Of a DNA stretch of 64,000 bases, positions 1 through 10,668 are shown one piece after another. The first letter of the stretch is position 1. Each line of letters starts with the position of its first letter. A program made the position numbers and the translations under genes. This DNA is from Chiridota heheva. Taxonomy: Eukaryota; Echinodermata; Holothuroidea; Apodida; Chiridotidae. The notes under the pieces were generated by a model. It did not search any database. It was not told the origin of the DNA and saw nothing but the letters and a program-made list of their open reading frames with translations. The DNA is taken from the NCBI GenBank assembly GCA_020152595.1, contig JAIGNY010001912.1, forward strand, positions 1,702,001-1,766,000, read 5' to 3'.

Positions 1-1585
1 AATTTACGTTTTGACTCTAAGCTTGTTGAACGGATTGCGGTCTTACAACTTCAGGACTACTTGAGAGAGTTTGGATTACACGCAAATAGGCAGTCGGCGT
101 ATAGGCAAGGCTGTAGTACGGAAACAGCGCTTTGCGGGTGTATAACGACCTTTGCAGGCGATAGACAAAAGTGATGAAGCTGTTTTGATCTTACTCGACT
201 TCTCCGCAGCATTCGACACCATTGACCATCAGGTATTAATTGCTCGCCTCGAGGAGCGTTTTGGAATCACCGGAAGGGCTTCGGAGTGGTTTACGTCTTA
301 CTTGAAGGATCGCAAACAAGCTGTTAGTGTAAACACAACCCTATCAGATCCGATTCAACTACATTATGGCGTTCCACAAGGATCGGTCGCTGGTCCCGTT
401 ATGTTCACAATGTACAGTGCTCCAGTTGAAGATATAATAGAGTCAAACGGAATTCAGTGTATGTCATACGCTGACGACACGCAGTTGTACATCCCTATGA
501 AACCATCCGATAGAAACACTTGTATTGCCAAATTGGAAAAAAAGTCTTGTTGGCATAAAAGCTTGGACCATTAGCAATAAACTTAAACTTAACGATAGCA
601 AGACGGAGATTCTTCATATCACGTCGCGCAATGTCAAATCAACCAATATTGCTGGCATTCAAGTAAATGGAACTGTAGTGGAACCTGTGCAATCAGCTCG
701 CAATCTCGGTGTCATTTTTGACAAGCAGCTGTGCATGACACAACACGTTAACAACATTTGCAAGAACGCCACACACGCAATCAGATGCATTGGTCGAATC
801 AGACACTATCTTGATAATAACACTACCGAGAAACTAGTACATGCTTATGTGACTTCTAGGTTGGATCAGTGTAATTCCCTTTTATACGGATTGCCTGATA
901 TCGAGATTATGAAATTGCAACGTGTCCAACATACCGCCCGACTTGTAACACGCTCGAAAAAGCACGAGTATTTTCGAGATTCTGCGAAGACTCCATTGGT
1001 TGACCATTCGTCAGAGGATTGCCTTCAAGATTAATCTACTCACCTACAAAGCGCTTCACGCACTGACACCATCATACATATCAGATCTTGTTACACAATA
1101 TGCCCCATCCCGGTCCTTACGTTCTTCGTCGTGAAAAAAACCTTATCAAGCGCCCTACATGTCGTTCTAGCACTTCTTATGGAAGACGTTCTTTCATGGA
1201 AGCCGCTCACACCGAATGAAACAAACTGCCTTTGCATGTTAAACTTGCGTCTTCAATAATTGTCTTCAAATCCAAACTTAAGACTTTTCTTTTACACAAT
1301 GACTATAGATCTATATTTTTGTATTCTGTATATACCATAATCATTTTTACTCTTTTACACCTATTTTTACATAAATGTTTTTTAAATCTGCATTTCCATT
1401 TTAAATTTGCATTCCATTTTTAATATGCATTTCAATTTTAATGTTAGGTACTTTGTAACTTATGAATTTAAGTTTTTTGTTTGTTTATTCTCTTCCATTT
1501 TTATTGTATTGTACAGCGCTTTGAGATTCTTCTGAGTTAAAGGCGCTTTATAAGCACCAGCTATTATTATTATTATTATTATTAT
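1..1585 (+). mobile_element. Decayed L2/CR1-like non-LTR retrotransposon, 3' part
   Basis: Reverse transcriptase of a LINE, entering from the left edge. Visible motifs are QSAYRQGCSTETAL (from about 90), LLDFSAAFDTIDH with the first catalytic Asp (about 185-230), GVPQGS (about 370) and YADD (about 470). A frameshift near 540 moves the reading to a second frame that continues with the thumb-type motifs NKLKLN, RNLGV and LDQCNSLLYG to about 1030. A second break follows. The 3' end carries a GGCGCTTTATAA motif and an ATT microsatellite tail (1562-1585), typical of L2/CR1-type elements. It lies in a UBE2N intron upstream of the first visible exon. Not functional as read. Confidence 0.85.
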
Positions 1586-1850
1586 AAAACTTTTGCTGAT
1601 CAGTGTAAAAAAAGAAGAAAACAAATATGAAAAAGAAAAATCCTCCCTCATGAAATTTTTCAACCCATAAATTTACAGGAAACAATTTATTATTGTTTTG
1701 AATGACTCAATATCATGTTGTTACTTCAGGTCAATCCTGCTGGTATCCATAAGCATAGTAGCTTATAAATTTATTTGTAAGCCATTAAAGGATTATGTCG
1801 TCACGTTTGTTTAGCATAATGATTAGCATAAGTATGTTTTTTTCCCGCAG

Positions 1851-1995
1851 AGTCCATTTGAAGGAGGACATTTTAGATTAGAACTGTTTCTACCAGAAGA
1901 GTATCCAATGGCAGCACCTAAAGTGAGATTTATGACAAAGATATACCATCCAAACATAGACAAATTAGGACGCATATGTCTTGATATTCTTAAAG
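1851..1995 (+). CDS. UBE2N: UBE2N exon with HPN motif and catalytic Cys
   Basis: Begins after a good acceptor (TTTTTTTCCCGCAG) in phase 0 with SPFEGG and ends in phase 1 at CTTAAAG before GTATGT. It encodes 48 residues plus one base, covering the beta-sheet core, the oxyanion-hole Asn of HPN and the thioester Cys. The downstream intron (1996-7209) holds a 101-bp tandem duplication, nested LINE fragments and a DIRS-like fragment. Confidence 0.96.
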
Positions 1996-4900
1996 GTATG
2001 TATATTTACTTCAAGTTTTATCTTACCTTCCATGCTGTAATTATGCAATCTGGTCCAATGACCTGATTCTAACGCACTTCTAACCAAACTAAAAACGTAG
2101 TTACCAACCTAGCCTTGACCTCCTTACCTTCCATGCTGTAATTATGCAATCTGGTCCAATGACCTGATTCTAACGCACTTCTAACCAAACTAAAAACGTA
2201 GTTACCAACCTAGCCTTGACCTCCATTATACCTCTTACCATCCCTGACTTCTTTTCAGTGCGTTGTTGTCACAACATTGCTGAGACTGGTGGGAAATTTC
2301 TTTAAAGATTTCAACCTTTTTCTAACATTTTCATTCTTACAGCTCCTACTGTGAGGGTTTTAACCTGTTTGGCACTTTTTTTCAAGCTTTTTCAGTCATC
2401 TGAGGTAAGATGAGGTGGCCACGGGCCCGGGAAATATTTGATCCGACTCACAGGACTATCCGACTCACAGGACTCTCCATTGAGCTTGCACTAAGTCTAG
2501 ATTGACGTTCATATTACCCGTCTTAGAATTGGTCACACCCACCTCACTCACTCACTCCCACCTCCTTATTGGCTCCCCCCAACCCCTCTGCAACAATTGC
2601 CACTGCACCCTCACAATCCATCACGTTCTCCTTGCTTGCCCCCAGTACAACCTTCCCAGAGCTTCCCTCGCTCCCCACAACTCAATTGCTGTTTTCTTTT
2701 AGAAAAATCCTTCTGATAAAATTATCTTCTTCCTCTATGACCATATTTAATTCTCCTCTTCCACCCCCTCTCTACTTTGTTTTTGTTTCAACCATGCACC
2801 TCCCCTCACGATCACAGCTTTCTGACCTTTTGTCCTTAAATTTTTCTCATTCTCCCCCTGTTTTCTTTACTTCTTACCTCTAGAATGATCTGACCTCTCA
2901 GGCACAATTTGACCTTAGTTGTTGTGGTGCCGTTAAGCCATCATCAAACAAACAAACAAACAAACTTCTTCCTGCATCATGCTTCCCTTTACAAGCATAT
3001 TTAATTCTCCTCTTCCACCCCTTCTCTACTTTGTTTTTGTTTCACCCATGCACCTCCTCTCTCGATCACAGCTTTCTGACTTTTTGTTCTTGAATTTCTC
3101 TCATTCTCCCCCTGTTTCCTTTCCTTCCTGCCTCTAGAATAGTCTGGACTCTCTGGCACAATTTGACCCTCATTGTCATGGTGCCGTTAAGCTCTCATCA
3201 AACAAACAAAGAAACTGAATGATCTGACCTCTCAGGCACAATTTGACCCTCGTTGTCTTTGTGCCGTTAAGCCCTCATTATTATTATTCACAACTTCTAC
3301 AGCGCCAAATCCAAAAAAGGCTCTTGGCGCTTTACAAAAGACAAAACATGAAAGACACATTAAAAGCTTAAATACAGTCAAACGATACTAGGGCCTTAAC
3401 AATATAAAAACCTTAATAACCGATACAAGGGCCTAAACAGTATAAAAAGGTATATACAAACTATAAAAGCAGTAAAAAGCGAGGTAGAAAGGTATAAAAC
3501 TGGTAATGTACAAAAAGTAGAACTTACAAGTAAAAAACAATCAAAAGTACTGAAAATAGCTATGAGTCAAAAGCAGCCACAAACAAGTGAGTTTTGAGGA
3601 ATTTCTTGAAAGTTTTGACATCAGGGGCACATTTTATGAAAACGGGCAAATTGTTCCAGAGAGTAGCAGCAGAGTGACTAAAAATTCTATCTGAGTAACG
3701 GGCAGTGTTGGTTTTGGGAACAACAAATAAATATTTATTTTGTGATCTAAGATTACTTAGGTGGATTATAAAGGGTAAGTTCATCAGCCAGGTAGGCAGG
3801 GGCGAGACCATTTAGAGATTTATAAGCAAAGAGCAGTATTTTGAAAGTAGGTCTGTAACATACAGGAAGCCAGTGGAGTTGTCTAAGAATGGGTGTAATG
3901 TGGTCATGCCGGGAGTTCTAGTAATTAAACGGGCTGCACAATTTTGAACCCGTTGGAGTTTCTGTAATGTGGTAATATTTACACCATACAAAAGAGAATT
4001 ACAATAATCTAATCTAGAAGTTATAAAAGCATGAACTAAAATACGGCAAGCATCATCAGTTATAAAATTTCTTATCTTACCAATAGAACGTATATGAAAA
4101 TAGCATGTCTTGATCACTGATTGCACGTGCTGGTGCATTGTTAAATTGTTATCCAAAAGTACACCCAGATTCCTAACTGAAGACACTGGATGCAAAGAAC
4201 AATTACCAAGTTGAATGTCAAAATTGTTAGAACAGGTGGAGAATAGATGGGATTTAGAAGAGAAAACAATCAATTCACTTTTATCATCATTAAGTTTCAA
4301 TTTATTGTTTACCATCCAAATGCGCAAGTCATCAAGGCAAGCTTCTAACAACTCATCAAACAAACAAACTTATAACACCGCTGTGTTCCACTGTTCCGCA
4401 CAGGGACCGTTAGGACCACAAGGGGCGGCGTCTTAAGAAAGTTAGAAGTAGAGCCATAAGATTACTTTCAGGGGTCCATACGGCTCCATTGAATGGGTCC
4501 ATGTGACTCCATAAAGTAGATTCACGGGTCCATACCACTCCATAAAGCGGGTTTACAGGTCCATACGGCTCTGTTGTATGGCCCCATATGGGTCCATACG
4601 GCTCCTTAGCTAAGCTTTACCGGGCCATACGGCTCCTTAGCTGAGCTTTACCGGGCCATACGGCTCTAATGAACGGGTCTGTACGGCTTTATAGGAATTA
4701 ACGGGGTAATGTACAGCGTACAGTAAACCTGGAGGTGTACCAAGTAGCTGTACAGCTATGTGGTAAAGTGATATTAAATCAAACTCTATTGGAAGTGCAG
4801 CTTCATGGAAGCTAATTCCTTCTTGTATAGGTAGCCAATAGCTACGTAGTTCCGCGGCCGTGAGAACTACTATAGAGGTCTTTTCGTGTTTAATGTTTAT

Positions 4901-7900
4901 GTTTCACTAAACTGTCACTAGAGTCATGGACAAAGAGGACAGGTCACCTGGTGCCGGTGCTAGACGCACCTCCGATATTCCGCATTGCATCGCGTGTAAG
5001 CGGTTTGTAAAGCTACGGCTTGGGGACATCCATAACTTGTGCTACCCTTGCAGGTTGTGCTGCGAATCCAATTCATGTAGACTCTGTAGTGACTGGGACC
5101 AGGCGGCATGGTTAGAGCACCGACTCTACCGCAACCGGCACTTTCAGAGAGTGGTCGAGAGGGTGCAGAAAAGACAGTCGGACAGGCTGTCATCATCTTC
5201 TCCCCCTCCATCGCTGCCGCCTAAGTCAAGACAGCAGCATCCCCCTCCCGCCAGAGAGGAGAGGCCACCACCCACACTCTGCAGGGCACTTAATGATGAG
5301 CCCTCCATCTGAGCAAATGTACCCTCATGCATACGCCGGACGCTATGCTGTGGCAGTGCCCAGGCTCCTGTCCCGCTGGTCCTGTCTTTCCCAGAGCGAG
5401 GCAGGCCCCGAACGAAGGACAGAGAGCTGGGTGGAAAATGTAGGAGAAGGGGTTGATGTTACACGTCTTCTTCTTTGCCCTCCCCTGAGCCCAGGCAGAG
5501 GCAGAGAAAAAGACATAGGGGAAACCCCTTGGCAGATTATTTCTTCCGGAGTAGAAGCTTGAAACCTGGGTTTCACAGGCAGTGAAGCAGAGTCTTCCGC
5601 CCCCCACTGCTCAGCAGCTGCTGCTGCTGCCGAGATAAGGCAACCCCCTGCCCACTTGGAGGAGGATACTGTCGACATCTACTCTTAGGGGGAGGATGTC
5701 AACCTCATGGACAACTTGGGCCACCTGCAGAGCCTCTGGATACTCCCAGGGCACCGGACCATTTCCCGGAACAGGGGAATCCTCCCGCCGCTCCAATCTA
5801 AGTCACCTCTAGTGCAGCCTCGCTGACACAAGCTGCACTAGACAGGACCCCAGTACCTTGTAGAGTACTGGACAAGGTCCTGTTCCCACCGCTACCACTG
5901 GTGGACCCCCTATTGCAGGGGGAGAGGGTCCCGCAGCTCTTGGATTTTCTCGCGAAGGAAATCAAGCTGGACATGGTAGACACCTCCTGTGGAAGCACGC
6001 ACCCAATCCCAGCGTAGGCAGCCCACTACCACCCAAAGGGACACTAAGCCAGTGGCAAAGCAGTTCCCCATCGATACTTTCCTGGTGACCCAGGTGCAGC
6101 ATTGGGCCAGGACCCCCACCAAGGACTGGACCGCCTACGAAAAGAAACTTGGACAATTAACCCACGTCCAGCCAGCCGCCTACAAGGTACTAGTAGGCAT
6201 TCCTCCTATCCCTGACGGAGTATAAGAACTGCTCCGCCAATTCGCGAGACAGCACCTTAGCGGTGTCAGGCTCCAGGGCTAGGGTTAATATATTTATTGA
6301 CTATGTGGTCCAGTAAAGGGAAGAGTCCCTAAGGCTGTGGACAGGGCCATATGACGGGGCTACAAGTTTCAAGCTCTCGTCGTATGGGTGACAGGGGGTA
6401 GGACACGGTCCTGCAGAAACATCTGCAGGCCGACGTTATCTCAACGACCACACCTTTTGTTAGCCTGGTAGCCGGATTTTATTGACGCAACAGTCTGTCA
6501 ACTTGCCTGAGCTTCTACAAAGATGGCCACGGAGAGGCGCGAGAACGTTCTCCCCCTCCTTGGCCTCTTAGAAGCCACACAGGCAGACCTTTGGCGGTTG
6601 CCGATGGAAGGCCTGGACCTCTTCGCAGGTCACTTCCGAGATGTCCTGTCGCACCAAGCCGGCCGGCATGATGATCTCAGGAAGACCAAGAAGTTGTTGG
6701 CAAAGGTGGAGCCTGTCCCCCCACCCGCACACCACTGCTCCTCCCCCTCCTCCCTTTTCACAAGGGGTTGAGGCAGTTTTGGCTGAACTCCCTCCCCCCC
6801 CCTCCTCTCACAATGGGCAATGGGTTGAGCATGGCTGCCAAGCGGGGAGCCTCGCGCCACCAAAGCCTGACACAACTTCTTCCACTCTCCAGGATTCCAC
6901 TTCGTGGACCGACAATATCCAATGGTTTTAGGTCACAAAATCTCAGTCAAATGCACAATAGAATACATAAAAACTGATGGGTGTGACGTCACAACTAGTC
7001 TTAGTCTGATGGCAGTCGTTTTGACCAAAAATGAGACAGAACTTTTAAGCTTAACGGAACAAGATTTTTTAAAACTGTCTTCATTCACCATTTTTGTTGT
7101 TGAAGTTTTCTTTCAGATAAGTTGGGCTTTCTTTGATCAATGAAGTAAATACTTGTTATAACTGCTTATTTCAAATGTACAATGTATAATTCAAGTTGTT
7201 TTTTGGCAGATAAATGGAGTCCAGCATTACAGATCAGGACAGTCTTGCTCTCTATTCAGGCCTTGCTAAGTGCACCCAATCCAGATGACCCTTTAGCCAA
7301 TGATGTTGCAGAACAGTGGAAGTCAAATGAAGCCAAAGCTATAGAAACAGGTACTTTCTTGAAATGCTTGCTACTTATGAGAGAAAGATGTACTTTTTAA
7401 TTCTGTTTGTTCACTTATTTGGTAGAAGTTCTTTTTATCTACGCACTAGTATCATCTTGAAAATGTTTTTTGTTAAATCATCATCATCATCAACCTGCTG
7501 TGCAGGCGAAAACAAATTTCTTCCAATTACCTCGATCATGTGCAAGCTCAGCAATATTGTTTGGCTCAAGAAAATCATTCTGATATACTAGCAGGTGTTG
7601 TATATATGTCAAGTATGATGTTCATTAATGGCCAAGTTTCCTTTTGCCATGTGATGGAACATATAGGGCATATTTTTGTACTGGCCGATCTTCTGGCATC
7701 CTAAGTATGTGGCCAAAAAATTTCAGTTGGGGAGATTTGACCTGATGTATCAGGGGTGTGGTGTTAGTTTGTTAAATCACTCAATAAAAGAATTCAGGGT
7801 TAGAGCATCAAATTTGGTTGTGTATGCCATTTGGTATTTGAATTATGACTATGATCAGTTTTAAGAATTTTGGATATATAAAATTGGCAAAGATTAATGA

Positions 7901-8899
7901 AATCTGTACAAATTGGCATAGATTGATGAATTCTGTAAAAATTGGCTGAGATTATTGACATCTATAAAAATTCGTGCATAGATTGATGAAATCTGTAAAA
8001 TTCGCATAGATTGATTGAAATCTGTAAAAATTGGCATAGATTGATGAAATTTGTAAAAATTGGCATAGATTATTAAAATCTGTAGAAATTATCATAAATC
8101 TATAAAAATTGGCATAGATTGATGAAATCTGTCAAAATTGGCATAGATTGATGAAATCTGTGAAAATTGACATAGATTGATGAAATCTGTTATTCAACCT
8201 TCTCTTTTAGTGTCATTTATAGTTTTGCATCGTAAAAGTCATCAAAAGTGTTTTTCACAGCAAAACAATCTTGACATATTGCATTGCCTACAAACAAAAA
8301 TTATAATCTAAAACATGCAAGAACACAGCCTCATGACTAAGGGATTTGTGCAGATACAAAAAGGTGTATCAAGTAACATACAATTGCTTTTCAAATTAGA
8401 TGTTTGGTTGATAGTTATGAATTTCAAATTCAAAGTTTGTCCCATCACATAACTATCAGTGAAGTGAGTGAATTTGTATCATGAAGTGATTGACTTAGTT
8501 CGTTCCGTTCAAAAAATGTCCTCCTCATTTCTTGCACTGTCATTGTATACACAACTAAATAATATACTTTATTGTCATGGATTTTTCTTGATGATAAAGG
8601 AGACCAGTATGTCTTTTCCACATCTTGAAAGTAATTTACTTTGGAACTTCTTGTTTTACAAATGTTACAATTTTCAGAATATACATTTTTAGATATAGGA
8701 TTAGATGTATACTCTTTTTGAATGTCCAGGAATATAAAAAAAAACCCGTTTGACCCATAGGAAATAGCTACAAACCCTGAATTCTTCCATTCTCTTACCT
8801 GTTAAATATTGTTTTTTGTTCTATCAGCATTCCTGCAACATTTGATCTTTTACATTTACAGCACGAGCCTGGACCAGAACATATGCAAGTAAGCAATGA
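1851..8899 (+). CDS. UBE2N: UBE2N (Ubc13) ubiquitin-conjugating enzyme E2 N, last three coding exons
   Basis: E2 enzyme that, as a heterodimer with a UEV partner (UBE2V1/V2 family), builds K63-linked ubiquitin chains for DNA-damage tolerance and innate signalling. Coding exons are 1851-1995, 7210-7350 and 8862-8899, and phases agree at both junctions. They give 107 residues, the C-terminal 70 percent of a roughly 150-residue protein. The UBC fold shows LPEEYPM, the HPN motif (1947-1955) and the active-site Cys in GRICLDI (codon 1977-1979), followed by [20 protein letters not shown]. Sequence is nearly identical to animal UBE2N until the last residues, which differ (ending TYASKQ). The first exon with the start codon lies left of the window. 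The first intron shown is packed with transposons, yet the coding exons are intact. Confidence 0.97.
2023..2224. repeat. 101-bp tandem duplication within a dispersed repeat
   Basis: Two nearly identical 101-bp units (2023-2123, 2124-2224), each starting TTACCTTCCATGCTG and ending CCTTGACCTCC. The unit is homologous, in inverse orientation, to the right half of the MITE at 42310-42497. It starts 28 bp after the UBE2N exon donor at 1995. Confidence 0.85.
2490..3278 (+). mobile_element. Three 3' fragments of a CAAA-tailed LINE
   Basis: Piece 1 (2490-2960) encodes [13 protein letters not shown] then, after a frameshift, [20 protein letters not shown], the LINE C-terminal zinc-finger-like region (RLRIGHT..LTH..C..C..LT..H.L..CP), and ends in (CAAA)n. 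Piece 2 (about 2967-3209) and piece 3 (3214-3278) repeat the 3' UTR, which carries TCTCAGGCACAATTTGACC and GTGCCGTTAAGC. The same family recurs on the - strand near 24.1, 25.7 and 27.0 kb. Piece 3 is split by the insertion at 3279-4351 and its tail resumes at 4352. Confidence 0.75.
3279..4351 (-). mobile_element. 5'-truncated L2/CR1-like LINE nested in another LINE
   Basis: On the - strand, 4351 down to about 3812 encodes the RT C-terminal part ([53 protein letters not shown]), then a frame shift, then ATLWNNLP and the C-terminus to about 3560. The 3' end carries the AGCGCC/GGCGCTTTAC motif and an ATT tail at 3279-3290. Both sides of the insert carry CTCAT (3274-3278 and 4352-4356), a likely target-site duplication. 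It is the same broad clade as the element at 1-1585. Confidence 0.85.
4352..4368 (+). mobile_element. Tail of the interrupted CAAA-tailed LINE
   Basis: CTCATCAAACAAACAAAC continues the 3' end of the LINE fragment interrupted at 3278; together they rebuild the CCCTCATCAAACAAAC end seen at about 3190-3210. Confidence 0.7.
4370..6900 (+). mobile_element. GC-rich DIRS-like retroelement fragment
   Basis: A block much richer in GC than its surroundings. Its first part (about 4470-4690) has degenerate repeats of a CCATACGGCTCC core. A Cys-rich reading frame follows at 4926-5312, then broken frames with an unassigned WARTPTKDW...[13 protein letters not shown] segment (about 6090-6220) and a leucine-rich segment (6523-6771). 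No reverse transcriptase or tyrosine recombinase is visible. The layout resembles the gag-like first ORF of a DIRS-type element, 3'-truncated. The assignment rests on motif resemblance only. Confidence 0.5.
4926..5312 (+). CDS. Cys-rich gag-like ORF of a DIRS-like element
   Basis: 128 codons starting MDKEDRSPG. Residues about 22-60 hold paired cysteines: CIAC, then [14 protein letters not shown], then CRLCSDW with a following AAW. This resembles the GD.H..C..CR..C....C..C..W zinc-binding N-terminus found in DIRS-type gag-like proteins. A Pro/Ser-rich tail follows to the stop at about 5310. It is not a host gene as far as I can see: it has no splice sites and lies inside a UBE2N intron on the sense strand. 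Confidence 0.45.
   Translation: MDKEDRSPGAGARRTSDIPHCIACKRFVKLRLGDIHNLCYPCRLCCESNSCRLCSDWDQAAWLEHRLYRNRHFQRVVERVQKRQSDRLSSSSPPPSLPPKSRQQHPPPAREERPPPTLCRALNDEPSI
6905..7150. repeat. Dispersed repeat, copy 1
   Basis: Carries AATATCCAATGGTTTTAGG and then GACGTCACAACTAGTCT with a following TAACGGAACAAGA. The same order of motifs occurs at 52725-52994 plus 55539-55720 and, in part, at 14480-14600 and 15500-15790. Unclassified, non-coding. Confidence 0.6.
7210..7350 (+). CDS. UBE2N: UBE2N exon, C-terminal helices
   Basis: Acceptor TTTTTTGGCAG, donor ACAG/GTACTT. It completes the split Asp codon (G|AT) and encodes [15 protein letters not shown] through [14 protein letters not shown] (46 residues). 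The next intron (7351-8861) contains a LINE tail fragment on the opposite strand and a minisatellite. Confidence 0.96.
7490..7760 (-). mobile_element. LINE C-terminal remnant, antisense
   Basis: The - strand reads [21 protein letters not shown] (ending near 7497), which resembles the C-terminus of LINE ORF2 proteins (a DR..W motif before a Cys). Upstream sequence to about 7760 is degenerate. Lies in the last UBE2N intron. Confidence 0.5.
7878..8193. repeat. Minisatellite, about 28-31 bp unit
   Basis: About ten units of ATTGGCATAGATTGATGAAA plus TCTGTAAA with small indels, in the last UBE2N intron. No coding meaning seen. Confidence 0.9.
8862..8899 (+). CDS. UBE2N: UBE2N terminal coding exon
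   Basis: Acceptor TTTTACATTTACAG. Adds [12 protein letters not shown] and a TGA stop at 8897-8899. The A-R-A-W-T-R helix end is conserved in the family; the last residues vary between animals. Exon length and phase (2 bases + 12 codons) fit the preceding phase-1 donor. Confidence 0.93.
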
Positions 8900-10328
8900 C
8901 CAACAGGTATATGAAGGTGTCTTTTGTCAAAGGACTCAAACACTCAACAAGCAGGCCATGTCAAGATCTCTTACATGCTAAGTTGTGTGAACTTTGAGAG
9001 GACTCTTGAACAACTTTTCATCTGTTTTAAAGTATCTTTCTCTTATCTATTTTGCAATCGGCTTAAAAATTAAAAACAATATTTTTGTGTCGCTGTCAGC
9101 CGTGTCAGCATTTTCTTAGACACTTCAGAAAAAGTGTTGTTTTGCGGAACTGCCTGCTGTCACAACTAAAGTGTGTGGATGCATTTTCCATTCCCTGCAT
9201 CTTGTTTTGTGGGTACATCTTTTTGCTGCCAGTGTGAAATAAAGAATTTCTACCTCGCTGGAAGAATAAACATCTTGTGTTATTGTGTGGAGGAGGTACC
9301 TGCAGCCAGCTATAGAGATTCTTAGCAGTTGTTTCAGTTCTTGTGTTGTGTGGAAGAACATTGCTTGGTTTTAAATCGAGACCAGAAGTGAGACTAGTGA
9401 CCAGTGTAGATCAGAATGTGCCACCAATTGGGTGGTCTGTATTACTATCAGGGATCCATATTCACAAATACTTTCTCTTTTAATAAATGATTACAACTTA
9501 GTTAATGTAAACAGATCATGTTCAACAGTTTCTGGGTGACCCCTATCCTGCAGGGAGTGAACAAACTGCATCCCCTTATGTGCCTGCCACAGGATAAGGA
9601 TTAAATATTAAATGTTGAATTTAAACATCTTAGACACAATATTTCATTTTCTTCTTTTATTATTTACACAACCAGCCCTGAATTATGCAAATAGCAGTCA
9701 AGTACTCTCCTATTGTGTTGTATTGTATAATTATCATAGATGTGGAAGTGTTTTACGTTTGAGCTTCTTGGCCCACTTTAAGTGTTTGACAATTTCTGTG
9801 AGCCAACATTTAGTAGCAATTTTTAAAACAACCGTAATTTGAAAATTGCATTGGTAGTTAAGTTATGATAGTTTATGGGGTAATCTGTATTGAGGAGTAG
9901 ATGGTTTGAATTACTGGGGATGTTATTGTGCTCTTTAATTACTATAGATAATAAACTGGAAAATCACTTTAAGTGACCCTTACATTTCAAACATTTTAGA
10001 ATATCTTTGTATCTTTGAAATATCATGAATGGACATCAACTTAAAAGTTGTACTATTTGTTTTGGTAATATAAATTGTCTTATGTTTGCAATGAAACACA
10101 ATGTAGTGATATGCCTGAAAAGAGTCACAGCTGATGCACCTGATGGTTGTGATAAATTTATGTCAAAAATTGATTGTGCCTGCAAGTGTCACATTTTGAT
10201 ATTGATTTATATCTGTTCATTTATATCTATTCCTGGTTTGAAGAGCTACTGTGGTAACTCTTTTGGAGTTTGAAATTGAACCTTTAAAGTACGTATAGAA
10301 GCTGGAACATGGATTCCTAAACAAGGAC
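8900..10328 (+). other. UBE2N 3' UTR and intergenic sequence
   Basis: Follows the UBE2N stop. An AATAAA at 9238-9243 is a candidate poly(A) signal, and further AATAAA-like sites occur near 9485. No coding frame or repeat that I recognise. The extent of the 3' UTR cannot be set from sequence alone. Confidence 0.4.
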
Positions 10329-10668
10329 TTAACCCTTACCCTACCACGTGGCGATATTATCGCCGTTTTGGGTGCCCCATCCTTGGCCCCGCCTCCTAAA
10401 CGCATTTTCAAAAAAGTGCTGGTAGAGTAAGGGTTAATCAACCCGCAAGAAATGCGCTTACTCAAAAATATAGGCAGCATGGTCCCGATGGGCGGGAAGC
10501 GGAATGGGCCTGACTCTGCTGCCTGGAAGACAGAGGACCCTTTAATAATCATGCCTTGATTAACACTTACTCTACCACGCGGCGATATTATCGCTGTTTT
10601 GGGTGCCCCATCTTTGGCCCCACCTCTCGAGCGCATTTTCAAAAAAGTGCTGATAGAGTAAGGGTTAA
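10329..10668 (+). mobile_element. Composite TTAA unit, copy A (arm-spacer-arm)
   Basis: Two arms of about 105 bp, each bounded by TTAA: 10329-10437 (TTAACCCTTACCCTACCACG ... GGTAGAGTAAGGGTTAA) and 10560-10668 (TTAACACTTACTCTACCACG ... GATAGAGTAAGGGTTAA). The arms are in the same orientation and have inverted CCCTTACTCTACCA-type ends. The 122-bp spacer between them (10438-10559) contains a GC-rich stretch with CTGCCTGGAAGACAGAGGA. The whole unit recurs inverted at 39778-40130. TTAA ends and CCC-starting termini point to a piggyBac-type non-autonomous element. Confidence 0.75.

Noticed and set aside
5290..5700. Several overlapping frames of about 90-110 codons on both strands
   Set aside because: Shadow frames of a GC-rich transposon block; no motif on either strand.
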